DNA of 10,898 nt from JBCBWG01 sp964579305 (GTDB lineage Bacteria > Pseudomonadota > Alphaproteobacteria > Rhizobiales > Hyphomicrobiaceae), in the NCBI GenBank assembly GCA_964579305.1, contig CAZOGY010000123.1, positions 1-10,898 on the forward strand, given 5' to 3'. Positions 1-6,853 of this stretch are shown one piece after another; position 1 is the first letter of the stretch, and every line of letters begins with the position of its first letter. The position numbers and the translations under genes were made by a program. Under the pieces are notes generated by a model. The model worked only from the letters and a program-made list of their open reading frames with translations, was not told the origin of the DNA and did no database searches.

Positions 1-85
1 CGTGAGCCATGTTGAAGCGCTGCGTCCCGGCCTCTTTTTCAATAGATCATAGCTGGCAGGGTTGGCTGCCGATCTGGCTTGGGCG

Positions 86-2989
86 TCACGCGCGTGGCTT
101 TGGGCGACCCGCGCGATGGCTTCCAAGATCGGTAACCGTGCCCGTTGCTGTGCCTTGCGGATCATCGGGCGACGCTGGCGTGTCGTTCACCGGATCGGTT
201 CCAGGTTCTGGGGGCCGCATTGCGCGTTCCAGCGCTGCCTTCGTCAAAGCCGACCGGATGCCGTCCAGATCGCGCAGATGCAAGTCCTGCTGCGGGTATG
301 GGATCTCGATCCCTGCATCGCGGAATGATTTGACGATCGCGACGAGCAGCTCAGTTTTCGCCGACAGCATGTTGTTGACGTTCTTGATGTAGGCGCGCAG
401 TGCAAAATCGAGCGAGCTGGCGCCGAGCCCTTCCATCGTCACGAAGGGGGGCGGGTGACGCAGGACGTGGTCACTGTCCAAAGCGATTTGTGTCAGAAGT
501 GCGATCACGCGATCCGGGTCGGTGTCGTAAGCCACGCCAACGGGAATGACGAGCCGGCCCATGGTGTTGCGGTGGGTCCAGTTCTGGACCGTCCCGGTGA
601 TCAGCTCTGAGTTTGGCAGAATGAGGCTTGCGCGGTCGAACGTTTCGATCTCGGTTGAACGTACTGAGATGCGACGGACATAGCCCTGGTGTTCGCCAAC
701 AACGATCCAGTCGCCGACCTTGATGGGGCGTTCCACGAGCAGGATCAGTCCGGAGACGAAGTTGTTGACGATCGACTGAAGGCCAAAGCCGATGCCGACC
801 GAAAGGGCACCGGCCACGATGGCGAGGTTTGTAAAGTCCAGGCCGGCGTAAGAGGCACTGGCCAACGCGGCCAGGCCGAAGCCGGCGTAACCGAGAAACT
901 GGCTGACTGAGTTTGCAATGCCGGGGTCGACGCGGCGTGCGGTCAAAACCGTTGTTTGAAGCCAGCGCTGGATCAGGCGCGTGAGCAGAACCAAGGCGAC
1001 GAACAAGCCGATTGCAAAGGCAATCCGGGCCGGTGAGATGCGGACTTCGCCAATCTCAAACCCAAAGACCAGGCGACGGCCCCAATCGAGCAGGTCGGCG
1101 CCGGAAAATCCCCACGACAGCAGCACGACGGGAACGGCGATCATCACGATCAGGCCGTTGAGGAACCACCGCGAGAGGCGGGCAATGCGGCGCTCGGTGA
1201 TCGTGTTGGACCAGCTTTGCGGGCCGGCGCGATCTGTGACAGCACCGAAACCCCGGCCATCGCCCGCAGGCGAACCATCGACCTCGTCTGCTGCCGGCGT
1301 CAGGCTTGCGACGGAGCGATGCAGAAGGAAAATCGCCAGACCGCCGATCGCCACAAGCATCACCTGGGCGACAATGAACCGGCCCAAGGTGAGGAAGCCA
1401 AGCAGTGATGCGATGACCACGGCCAAGGCGGCCAAGTAAGCTGGGAAACGCAGCCACCTGAGAGACTTGGCCATGAGGCGGCCGCCGGCCGTGGCCTCGG
1501 TCGCCTCAACGTGCGTGTTGACCAATAGGGTCAAGAAAGCTGCGAAGACCAAGTTGGTGACGACGGCTGCGGCGACGCCAACGGACGGTGGCATGGTCAG
1601 CGATTCGATCGCGGCAACCGCGGTGTGATCAGCACCCCAAATAACGGCAAGCGCACTGATAATCATGCTGAGGCGGGCGGCACTGTCGGAGTCCACGCCA
1701 ACAAGCCGCAATCGCGGTTCTTGCGGCAGCAACACAGCGCGAGACAGCGCGGACACGAGGCTATAGGTGGCCAGTGCAACGGCGATCGCGATCAATGTTG
1801 GCTCGATTTGCCAATTGCTGAGCCCCAGACTTATGACCGCCATGGTGAACAGCGCGATGACGGCGAGCCGCGGGATTGCAAATGCCGGCGCAATGAATGC
1901 TGCGATACGGGTGCGTTTCAGGAAGCTGACGGCGTCGCCCTCGGACTGGTCAGCCTCGGCGTAGACTTTGCGCAGCCAAACCTCGCGAAGCCGCAAGAGA
2001 CCGACGTAGATCAAGGCGGCCGCGATCAGCAACAAAATGAGCGCGACACCTGAATTGCGCAGTTGGCTGAACCAAGCGCCAAACACGGTGCGGACTTGAT
2101 GGACAGCGGTTGCGCCATCGCGTCCAAAGCCGAGCGCCAAGGATTCATAAAGCGGTGTTGCTGGGCGCTGCAGCAGGTTGCTCGTCATCAAGGTGCGGCG
2201 GCGCGACTGTACCCGCGTCAGCAATTGGCTTGCACGTTCGTCCGTCAGTTCAAGGCGCTTGATGGCATCGCGGACTTGCGTCAGCGCGTCACTCAGATTG
2301 CTGCGCTCTTGGCTGATGGCCTCGGTCTCTTGCGGTTCCCCGTTCTTGGGCTCTGGTCCAAGCCGCCTGATCTGGGCCTCTAGACGTGGAATGAACGGTT
2401 CCAACTCGGTAATCGCGTCGGCAATTTCACCGATGAGCGTTTGGATATCGTTCTGGACGCCTTCCAAGCCCTCGGCGTCACCGGCAAGTCGTTCAGCGGC
2501 GCGCGCTACCCGGCTCAGTTCGAGTGGAAATCGCGCGATGCGGCGTTGAAGCTGTTCAAGATCACCGGAGCGTTGCTCCGCGATCGGGGCGGCACCGATT
2601 GGCGCGTTCGCCCCCGGCGCCCTATTAGGGGCAGGTTGGGGCGGCGCGCTTGTGTCGGCGTTGCCAGATCGAGGTCGTGGGGAACGCGGGCCACCGTTTG
2701 CATCGCCAGGACGCGGCGCATCCGTTTGCGGCGTGGCCTGCTGGGGCTCCGGCTGGGCCTGCTGCGCGCGTGCACCGGGCGCGGCCTGCGCGAGCAGGAG
2801 CGCAGCCAGCACAAGGCTTACAACAGCAGAGCTTATCGCCAAGCGAAAATGAACACGCATCTGGGCAACACGCATCCGGGCAAGACGCATTCGAGTCGGA
2901 ACGCAGCGACCATAAAAGGAAACGGCTGGCAGGGTCGTGCTCACAAGCTTTGATCGCTCGGTGCCGGGCATGGCGGGTTCACTTTTCAC
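86..2989 (-). CDS. DUF3772 / MscS-type mechanosensitive ion channel (large, multi-TM)
   Basis: Inner-membrane channel of the MscS superfamily, expected to open under membrane tension and release solutes during hypo-osmotic shock. Seen: a signal-like hydrophobic stretch at about residues 48-70 ending in an AxA site (A73-R-A75); a Pro/Gln/Ala-rich linker at about 76-142; a charged helical region at about 144-285 resembling DUF3772, which is known N-terminal to MscS domains; then about ten hydrophobic segments; and the MscS pore and beta domain from about residue 700. The pore-helix glycine/alanine pattern VGIGFGLQ lies at 731-738, followed by NNFVSGLILLVERPIKVGDW and the LPNSEL motif. At 967 aa it is in the range of large MscK/YbdG-like channels, not the small E. 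coli MscS (about 286 aa). The start is uncertain: the longest reading begins with GTG at 2989, with ATGs at 2971, 2890, 2875 and 2860. None has a good Shine-Dalgarno. The signal sequence fits best with a start at 2860-2890. The family call is secure; substrate and gating are not. Confidence 0.93.
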   Translation of the reverse strand: MKSEPAMPGTERSKLVSTTLPAVSFYGRCVPTRMRLARMRVAQMRVHFRLAISSAVVSLVLAALLLAQAAPGARAQQAQPEPQQATPQTDAPRPGDANGGPRSPRPRSGNADTSAPPQPAPNRAPGANAPIGAAPIAEQRSGDLEQLQRRIARFPLELSRVARAAERLAGDAEGLEGVQNDIQTLIGEIADAITELEPFIPRLEAQIRRLGPEPKNGEPQETEAISQERSNLSDALTQVRDAIKRLELTDERASQLLTRVQSRRRTLMTSNLLQRPATPLYESLALGFGRDGATAVHQVRTVFGAWFSQLRNSGVALILLLIAAALIYVGLLRLREVWLRKVYAEADQSEGDAVSFLKRTRIAAFIAPAFAIPRLAVIALFTMAVISLGLSNWQIEPTLIAIAVALATYSLVSALSRAVLLPQEPRLRLVGVDSDSAARLSMIISALAVIWGADHTAVAAIESLTMPPSVGVAAAVVTNLVFAAFLTLLVNTHVEATEATAGGRLMAKSLRWLRFPAYLAALAVVIASLLGFLTLGRFIVAQVMLVAIGGLAIFLLHRSVASLTPAADEVDGSPAGDGRGFGAVTDRAGPQSWSNTITERRIARLSRWFLNGLIVMIAVPVVLLSWGFSGADLLDWGRRLVFGFEIGEVRISPARIAFAIGLFVALVLLTRLIQRWLQTTVLTARRVDPGIANSVSQFLGYAGFGLAALASASYAGLDFTNLAIVAGALSVGIGFGLQSIVNNFVSGLILLVERPIKVGDWIVVGEHQGYVRRISVRSTEIETFDRASLILPNSELITGTVQNWTHRNTMGRLVIPVGVAYDTDPDRVIALLTQIALDSDHVLRHPPPFVTMEGLGASSLDFALRAYIKNVNNMLSAKTELLVAIVKSFRDAGIEIPYPQQDLHLRDLDGIRSALTKAALERAMRPPEPGTDPVNDTPASPDDPQGTATGTVTDLGSHRAGRPKPRA
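2860..2890 (-). repeat. 15-bp tandem repeat carrying three in-frame ATG codons in the 5' end of the channel gene
   Basis: Reading the minus strand from 2890, a 15-bp unit beginning ATGCGT recurs at 2875 and, only over its first part, at 2860 (ATGCGTsTTGCCCrG pattern). Each unit encodes Met-Arg-Leu/Val-Ala-Arg/Gln, giving Met at residues 34, 39 and 44 of the longest reading. The repeat sits just before the hydrophobic signal segment, so it supplies three alternative starts that change the length of the arginine-rich n-region without changing the mature protein. Confidence 0.6.
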
Positions 2990-3127
2990 ATAAGCCGTTC
3001 AGCGCGCGCTGGCCCCGGCTGAGCCGAACAGACATTGCGGACGGGCGTGTCGGTTCGATACTGCCGTATTGCCGCGACGCACACTTAGTTGCGGTCCGAT
3101 CACTGGTACAGGGGCGTCGTGGGGCTA

Positions 3128-3238
3128 TTTGGCGGCCGTCCACCAAAACCGTGCGCCGGCCTGGCGCATCGACGCATCATCAGGGGTTCTTGATGGGCCT
3201 GCCCTACGTGGCAGGCGAACTCCACTCGGGCCTGGTGG
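3128..3238. ncRNA. candidate structured RNA (family not recognised, strand unresolved)
   Basis: An outer stem CCACCA (3140-3145) / TGGTGG (3233-3238) encloses two helices. One is TGCGCC/GGCGCA at 3152-3157 and 3163-3168 with a 5-nt loop. The other is a long rod in which GGGGTTC (3183-3189) pairs with GAACTCC (3217-3223) and the perfect 7-bp stem GCCTGCC/GGCAGGC (3197-3203 with 3210-3216) caps it with a 6-nt loop. An alternative helix at 3128-3135/3140-3147 competes with the outer stem. The rod has a G.U wobble if read on plus and an A.C mismatch on minus, which favours plus. The 3128-3147 helix shows the reverse and favours minus, as does the better placed promoter at 3275-3302. The fold is my hand pairing only; I do not recognise a known family. 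Confidence 0.25.
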
Positions 3239-3274
3239 CAGGGGCAGACAGGGCTGCCGGGGCAGTCGCGATCT

Positions 3275-3302
3275 ATTATAATCGCGTGGGCGACTGTGAC
3301 GG
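3275..3302 (-). promoter_or_regulatory. candidate promoter with perfect -10 (TATAAT) inside nested inverted repeats
   Basis: On the minus strand a perfect TATAAT occupies 3280-3275. A weak -35 (CCGTCA, 3302-3297) lies 16 bp upstream. Because ATTATAAT is self-complementary, a TATAAT also reads on plus (3277-3282), but no -35 is visible there. The box is flanked by the 6-bp inverted repeat CGCGAT/ATCGCG (3267-3272, 3281-3286) and the 7-bp inverted repeat CAGTCGC/GCGACTG (3263-3269, 3290-3296). Such symmetry could be an operator. A minus-strand start near 3268 would give roughly a 280-400 nt leader for the channel gene, or a short separate RNA. Confidence 0.35.
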
Positions 3303-3345
3303 GCCGGCGCGCCAGCAATCATGCAGGCTGGCGGCGATTGGCCCG
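3300..3345 (-). terminator. long interrupted inverted repeat just downstream of the FliO-like gene, possible transcript end
   Basis: Outer arms CGGGCC (3300-3305) and GGCCCG (3340-3345) and inner arms CGCCAGC (3310-3316) and GCTGGCG (3327-3333) form a 46-nt hairpin with a 10-nt loop. It starts 16 nt after the minus-strand stop codon at 3362. There is no T run after it on either strand, so if it ends transcription it is not a classical intrinsic terminator; it could equally stabilise a 3' end. Confidence 0.35.
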
Positions 3346-3361
3346 TTCGCGCAGGCACACG

Positions 3362-3760
3362 TTACTTTCCAATGACGGCAGGGAGGTTGCTATTGGCGTG
3401 CACCACGCGTGGGCGGTCCCGGTTGTCTTGGGCGCGCTTGTCGCCGGCGCCTGATTGCGATCCAGTTGCCTGACCAGCACCAGCTTCGATGCCCGATTCG
3501 ATAATGACGTCGGTCGGACCGCCAATCATGACAAGATGCTCGACCCCGTCGCGTCGCAGCAAGATGAGCTTGCGGCGTCCATCGAGGTTGGCCTCTTCAA
3601 TGACGCCCAAGCGCTTGACCGGCTTTTGCGCGAAAAGACGATCGCCGAAAGACGTTGACGACGTGCCGCTGCGCAGCGTGCCGCGGATAAGCATGATGAC
3701 GACGCCGATCAGGACGACGATGAACATCACGAAGAAAAGCCAGGACAGGATGTCCATCAT
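3362..3760 (-). CDS. fliO: FliO/MopB-like small membrane protein
   Basis: Probable FliO-type protein, which in flagellated bacteria helps assemble the FliP-containing core of the flagellar type III export gate. Seen: 132 aa (E. coli FliO is about 120); one N-terminal membrane segment at about residues 4-26; a short cytoplasmic domain with the family-like pattern RRKLILLRRDGVEHLVMIGG followed by a short strand ending in IIESGI; and a low-complexity Gln/Gly/Asp-rich tail. The ATG at 3760 has GAGG at 3771-3768, 7 nt upstream, and a second ATG follows at once (3757), giving Met-Met. It is transcribed away from cckA, with no other flagellar gene in the window. Such a lone FliO-domain gene beside cckA may have a role outside the flagellum. 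The domain call is moderately sure; flagellar function is inferred. Confidence 0.68.
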   Translation of the reverse strand: MMDILSWLFFVMFIVVLIGVVIMLIRGTLRSGTSSTSFGDRLFAQKPVKRLGVIEEANLDGRRKLILLRRDGVEHLVMIGGPTDVIIESGIEAGAGQATGSQSGAGDKRAQDNRDRPRVVHANSNLPAVIGK

Positions 3761-3788
3761 TTTGGTGCCTCGTGTTGGCGCTGCTCAA

Positions 3789-3817
3789 AAGATTGGCGTG
3801 TGCCTGTCCGTAGTCAA
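3789..3817 (-). promoter_or_regulatory. candidate sigma70-type promoter for the FliO-like gene
   Basis: On the minus strand TTGACT (3817-3812) is followed after 17 bp by AATCTT (3794-3789). A start near 3782 would leave a leader of about 20 nt carrying the GAGG ribosome binding site. The -35 is good, the -10 weak, so this is only a suggestion. Confidence 0.3.
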
Positions 3818-3966
3818 TGCTCGCAGCATGTGTTTGAGCCGTTGGCCACGGTCAAGCGGTCATTTGCAAAGTGTGAAACGAGAACAACTGAGCCTGTGGC
3901 TTGCGCGTCGCGTCCCGCCGCATCGCGATGTGGCCGAAATCGGTGATGGTCGCATTGAGTCACGCG

Positions 3967-3982
3967 TTTTCCGTTTCTTAAC
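3967..3982 (+). promoter_or_regulatory. degenerate CtrA-like binding site upstream of cckA
   Basis: TTTT-N7-TTAAC resembles the CtrA box TTAA-N7-TTAAC: the second half is perfect and the first matches only two of four bases. It lies about 103 bp before the cckA start, where feedback from CtrA on its own kinase would make sense. A single such match in this much sequence can arise by chance. Confidence 0.2.
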
Positions 3983-4052
3983 CCTGGTAGCTGAGAGGTT
4001 GCGTGAGGCCTGGGCGCGGTTGCCGGGGGCCTGATTTGTCGCATGCGTTGAA

Positions 4053-4073
4053 GGCGCGCGTAACAAGCGCGCC
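4053..4073 (+). promoter_or_regulatory. perfect 7-bp GC hairpin abutting the cckA ribosome binding site
   Basis: GGCGCGC (4053-4059) and GCGCGCC (4067-4073) form a stem of only G-C pairs with a 7-nt loop (GTAACAA). The presumed Shine-Dalgarno GGAAAG (4074-4079) begins at the very next base, 5 nt before the ATG at 4085. In mRNA the stem would stack against the ribosome landing site and may reduce or tune translation. No T run follows, so a terminator is unlikely. Confidence 0.45.
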
Positions 4074-4084
4074 GGAAAGTCGAA

Positions 4085-6706
4085 ATGCCTCGTCTGTCTT
4101 CGTTCGCCCCACGCGCAACCCACTCCGCGATCGCGGAGAATCGCGTAGTGTTACCCGCGATGTCTGATTCCCGCGCCGCACTCCCGAACCCTGAGCCAAC
4201 CGGCCTGCCATTGCTCTCGCTGGGCAGCGGCTGGGTGCTCGCTTTTGCCGGCGTTTTGGTGTGCGGCACCGCAGTGTTGGCGTTCTTGACGTCATCGTCG
4301 GCCGCTCCCGGTGTGTTGACTATTCTGGGCCTTCTGGCGGCGCTTGGGATTTTTCTTCTGTTCGGCTTGTTGGCTGGGCACATACGTCTCAGTGCGCGTG
4401 TTGAGGCCGACGATCTCGCTGCCGCCCTGCTTGAAAACATTGATGACGGCCTGGTCATCACAGCGGGCGATGGGCACGTGGTCTATGCCAATGCCGCCGC
4501 GCATCACCTGATTGATACTGTCACCGGCAATCGCGGCATGGTCGGGCGCGGGCTGTCTCTTGATAGCGTGTTCGCCGAAGATCACCGGGCGAATGAAGCT
4601 TACTTCAGGACAATGCGTGCGGTTCAGCGCGGCACCGTCCGCAGCGAGATTGTCACGTTGTCATCGGCTGCCCCGACCGGCGCGCAGCGGGTGTTGCGAT
4701 TGACCGGGAAGCCGATTGTTGGACCGGTCGCAGCAGCCGGATCGTTCGCGGGCGGCGGCATTTTCATCCTACGCGACATCACCGTCGAACGCCGGCGGGA
4801 AGAGGACATGCGCGAACGGCTTGAGGCGCGTTTGGCGCAGTTCCAGTCCTTGCCGGCAGGCGTGCTGGTTGCTGATCGTTCGGGCCGGATCACGTTTGCG
4901 AACGCGCAATTGCTGCAGTGGCTGGGCACCGAGTGGGACCCGCGCGTGCGTGAGCTGACCGTTGGCGATCTTGTCAGCGGGGACGGCGCGGAACTGTTGA
5001 GCGGTATGGCGCGGGCGACCGGGTCGCGGCCCCAGTCCGTCGAAGTTGATCTCATCCAGGACAACGGAACGATCTGGCCGGCGACGGTGCTGATCCAGCC
5101 ATGTGCGGATGGCGGTGGATGGACGGCGCTTGTTCTCGACCGCACGCTGGCACAGCGTGATTGCGGGACGGCGTCGGGGCCGCTTGCAACGGAAAGCTTC
5201 GCGCGGTTCTTCCGGTCGGCACCGTTCGGGATCGCCGTCATTACGCCGGACCGGTTCGTGCAAAGCTCAAATGCTGCCTTCTCACGGCTGCTGTTTGATG
5301 CAGCGCCAAGCCAAAGCGGCGACGCCATCACGGTGCTGACGCGGGCCGTTAACGCGGATGCGCGTGCCAGCGTTGTCGAAGCGCTTGAGGCAGCGCTTGC
5401 GGGCAAGGCCAATATCGCACCTGTCGAGATCACGATTGGCGAAGACGGTCTTTATACCCGGCGCTTGTTCTTTGCTCCGTTGGCGCGGACGTCTTCGGGC
5501 GCTGGCGCCGCAGTTGTTTACGTGATGGATGCGACGGAGCAAAAAGCGCTCGAAATGAAGTTCGCGCAAAGCCAGAAAATGGAAGTTGTCGGTAATCTCG
5601 CCGGCGGTATCGCGCATGACTTCAATAACGTCATGACCGCGATCATTGGCTTTGCTGATCTGTTGCTTGGCACCCACCGGCCCGGCGATCCGGCTTACCA
5701 GAACATCAAGGAAATACGGTCGAGCGCCGATCGTGCCGCCGATTTGGTGCACAACCTTCTTGCATTCTCGCGCCAGCAGCAACTTCAGCCGCGTGTTTTG
5801 CAGTTGCAGGAGCTGGTTACGGACGTCTCGGTCATGGTCAAGCGGATGCTTGGCGAGACGATCGAGCTAAAAATCCAATCCGGCCGTGATCTGTGGTTCG
5901 TCAAGGCGGATCGCGGGGAACTGACCCGTGTCGTGATGAACCTGGCGGTGAATGCACGCGATGCCATGCCCGATGGCGGCACGCTTACCATCCGGACCCG
6001 CAATGTGTCTGAGCGCGAGTCCGTACGGCTGGCGAAACAGGGGATGGCGCCGGGGGCTTATGTGCTGATCGAGGTCGAAGATACCGGCGTCGGCATGGCG
6101 CCAGATGTCCTGCAAAAGGTGTTTGAGCCGTTCTTCACGACCAAGGCGGTCGGCAAGGGGACCGGGCTTGGGCTGTCGACAGTTTACGGCATCGTCAAGC
6201 AGACGGGCGGGTTTGTGTTCCCGGAGAGTTCACCGGGACAAGGGACCGTGTTCCGTATCTATCTGCCGCGCCATGAGGGCGATGGCAGCGATGAGATTGC
6301 GACAAACGCGCAGGAGCGTCCGCCGGGAGACGTCACGGGGACCGGCCGCGTCCTGATCGTAGAAGATGAAGATGCCGTGCGCCGGTTTGCCGTGGAGGCG
6401 CTGAAGCGGCAAGGCTATCAGGTCACGCAGGCATGCGATGGCCTGGAGGCTTTGGAGCTTTTGGAAGAGAGCGACTACGCGGTCGATCTGATTGTCTCTG
6501 ACGTCAAAATGCCGGAGATGGACGGCCTGCAGCTTCTCGAACATGTTCGTAAAGTGCGGCCGCAGCTTAAGTTCGTGTTTGTGTCTGGATATGCCGACGA
6601 CGACTTCTCATCGGCGCTGTCTAATGATCCCAACTGCACGTTCCTGTCCAAGCCCTACACGTTGGCCAAGATCGCTGCGCGGGTGAAAGACCAATTCCGG
6701 GCCTGA
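4085..6706 (+). CDS. cckA: cell-cycle hybrid histidine kinase CckA
   Basis: Membrane-bound bifunctional kinase/phosphatase at the top of the alphaproteobacterial CckA-ChpT-CtrA/CpdR phosphorelay, controlling replication, division and polar development. Seen in 873 aa: two membrane segments (about 50-69 and 76-99) with almost no periplasmic loop; three PAS-like stretches (about 107-235, 250-350, 370-490); the HisKA helix with phospho-acceptor H511 in GGIAHDFNN; the ATPase N box NLAVNARDAMPDGG from N619, G1 box DTGVGM (D666) and FFTTK...GTGLGLS (683-698); and a C-terminal receiver with acidic pocket E760/D761, phospho-acceptor D806, switch S834 and K856. All catalytic residues are intact. The Caulobacter protein is 691 aa, so this one has an enlarged sensory part, as is common in Rhizobiales. 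The 4085 start has GGAAAG 5 nt upstream; ATG 4160 (residue 26) is an alternative without a ribosome binding site. Confidence 0.96.
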   Translation: MPRLSSFAPRATHSAIAENRVVLPAMSDSRAALPNPEPTGLPLLSLGSGWVLAFAGVLVCGTAVLAFLTSSSAAPGVLTILGLLAALGIFLLFGLLAGHIRLSARVEADDLAAALLENIDDGLVITAGDGHVVYANAAAHHLIDTVTGNRGMVGRGLSLDSVFAEDHRANEAYFRTMRAVQRGTVRSEIVTLSSAAPTGAQRVLRLTGKPIVGPVAAAGSFAGGGIFILRDITVERRREEDMRERLEARLAQFQSLPAGVLVADRSGRITFANAQLLQWLGTEWDPRVRELTVGDLVSGDGAELLSGMARATGSRPQSVEVDLIQDNGTIWPATVLIQPCADGGGWTALVLDRTLAQRDCGTASGPLATESFARFFRSAPFGIAVITPDRFVQSSNAAFSRLLFDAAPSQSGDAITVLTRAVNADARASVVEALEAALAGKANIAPVEITIGEDGLYTRRLFFAPLARTSSGAGAAVVYVMDATEQKALEMKFAQSQKMEVVGNLAGGIAHDFNNVMTAIIGFADLLLGTHRPGDPAYQNIKEIRSSADRAADLVHNLLAFSRQQQLQPRVLQLQELVTDVSVMVKRMLGETIELKIQSGRDLWFVKADRGELTRVVMNLAVNARDAMPDGGTLTIRTRNVSERESVRLAKQGMAPGAYVLIEVEDTGVGMAPDVLQKVFEPFFTTKAVGKGTGLGLSTVYGIVKQTGGFVFPESSPGQGTVFRIYLPRHEGDGSDEIATNAQERPPGDVTGTGRVLIVEDEDAVRRFAVEALKRQGYQVTQACDGLEALELLEESDYAVDLIVSDVKMPEMDGLQLLEHVRKVRPQLKFVFVSGYADDDFSSALSNDPNCTFLSKPYTLAKIAARVKDQFRA

Positions 6707-6721
6707 TATCTATGTCTGCGC

Positions 6722-6735
6722 CAGCGTTCGCGCTG
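6722..6735 (+). terminator. small UUCG-loop hairpin after cckA, weak terminator candidate
   Basis: CAGCG-TTCG-CGCTG forms a 5-bp stem with a UUCG tetraloop, 16 nt after the cckA stop. No T run follows. It may protect the mRNA 3' end or take part in termination, but the evidence is thin. Confidence 0.25.
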
Positions 6736-6853
6736 CTCGCTGAACTGGTCATCTCACTCATGACTATCGCCAGGGTCCTGGTTGGTGGTGCGTGCGCGCA
6801 TCAACCGCTGAGCGATGCTATTTTGAGCGCGTAAATTTCTGCTTTGTTCTTGT

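Larger units (their letters stand above)
2990..3361. other. 372-bp gene-poor intergenic region rich in inverted repeats
   Basis: This lies between the start of the channel gene and the stop of the FliO-like gene, both on the minus strand. The short open frames crossing it have no recognisable domain and are probably chance reading frames of GC-rich DNA. Seen in it: a 12-bp perfect palindrome at 3000-3011; a long imperfect hairpin at 3045-3080 (inner stem CGATAC/GTATTG around TGCC); hairpins at 3128-3147, 3152-3168 and 3183-3223; nested inverted repeats at 3263-3296 around a TATAAT; and a 46-nt interrupted hairpin at 3300-3345. No tRNA, SRP RNA, RNase P RNA or tmRNA signature was recognised. 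It may hold a structured RNA gene or a long leader of the channel gene. Confidence 0.6.
3761..4084. other. 324-bp divergent intergenic region between the FliO-like gene and cckA
   Basis: It contains no convincing gene: a frame open on plus from 3489 to 4034 runs antisense through the FliO-like gene and resembles no family I know. It holds the candidate minus-strand promoter at 3789-3817, a CtrA-like site at 3967-3982, and the cckA leader hairpin at 4053-4073. No clear -35/-10 pair for cckA was found. Confidence 0.6.

Noticed and set aside
1..10. Minus-strand ATG at 10 as the start of another gene leaving the window
   Set aside because: Only three codons are visible and no ribosome binding site is at a suitable distance, so it cannot be supported.
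53..70. Hairpin GGCAG/CTGCC downstream of the channel gene as an intrinsic terminator
   Set aside because: The stem is only 5 bp and no T run follows on the minus strand.
3045..3080. GGTTCGATAC, resembling the T-loop of a tRNA
   Set aside because: The acceptor and anticodon arms cannot be completed on either side. The segment instead forms a hairpin of its own (CGATAC/GTATTG).
3128..3265. Possible 6S RNA or SRP RNA
   Set aside because: No GGAAGCA-type SRP loop is present and no long closing stem for a 6S rod joins the two ends. The genomic context usual for alphaproteobacterial 6S (zapA) is also absent.
2650..3375. Plus-strand open frame of 241 codons covering the intergenic region and the 5' end of the channel gene
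   Set aside because: It runs antisense to the channel's signal and linker region, has a Cys/Arg/His-rich composition typical of GC-rich shadow frames, and shows no domain.
3489..4034. Plus-strand open frame of 181 codons between the channel side and cckA
   Set aside because: Its first half is antisense to the FliO-like gene and its second half is Arg/Ser/Pro-rich without a ribosome binding site or domain.
4624..5433. Minus-strand open frame of 269 codons inside cckA
   Set aside because: It is antisense to the clear PAS region of cckA, and its Ser/Arg/Ala-rich composition indicates a shadow frame.
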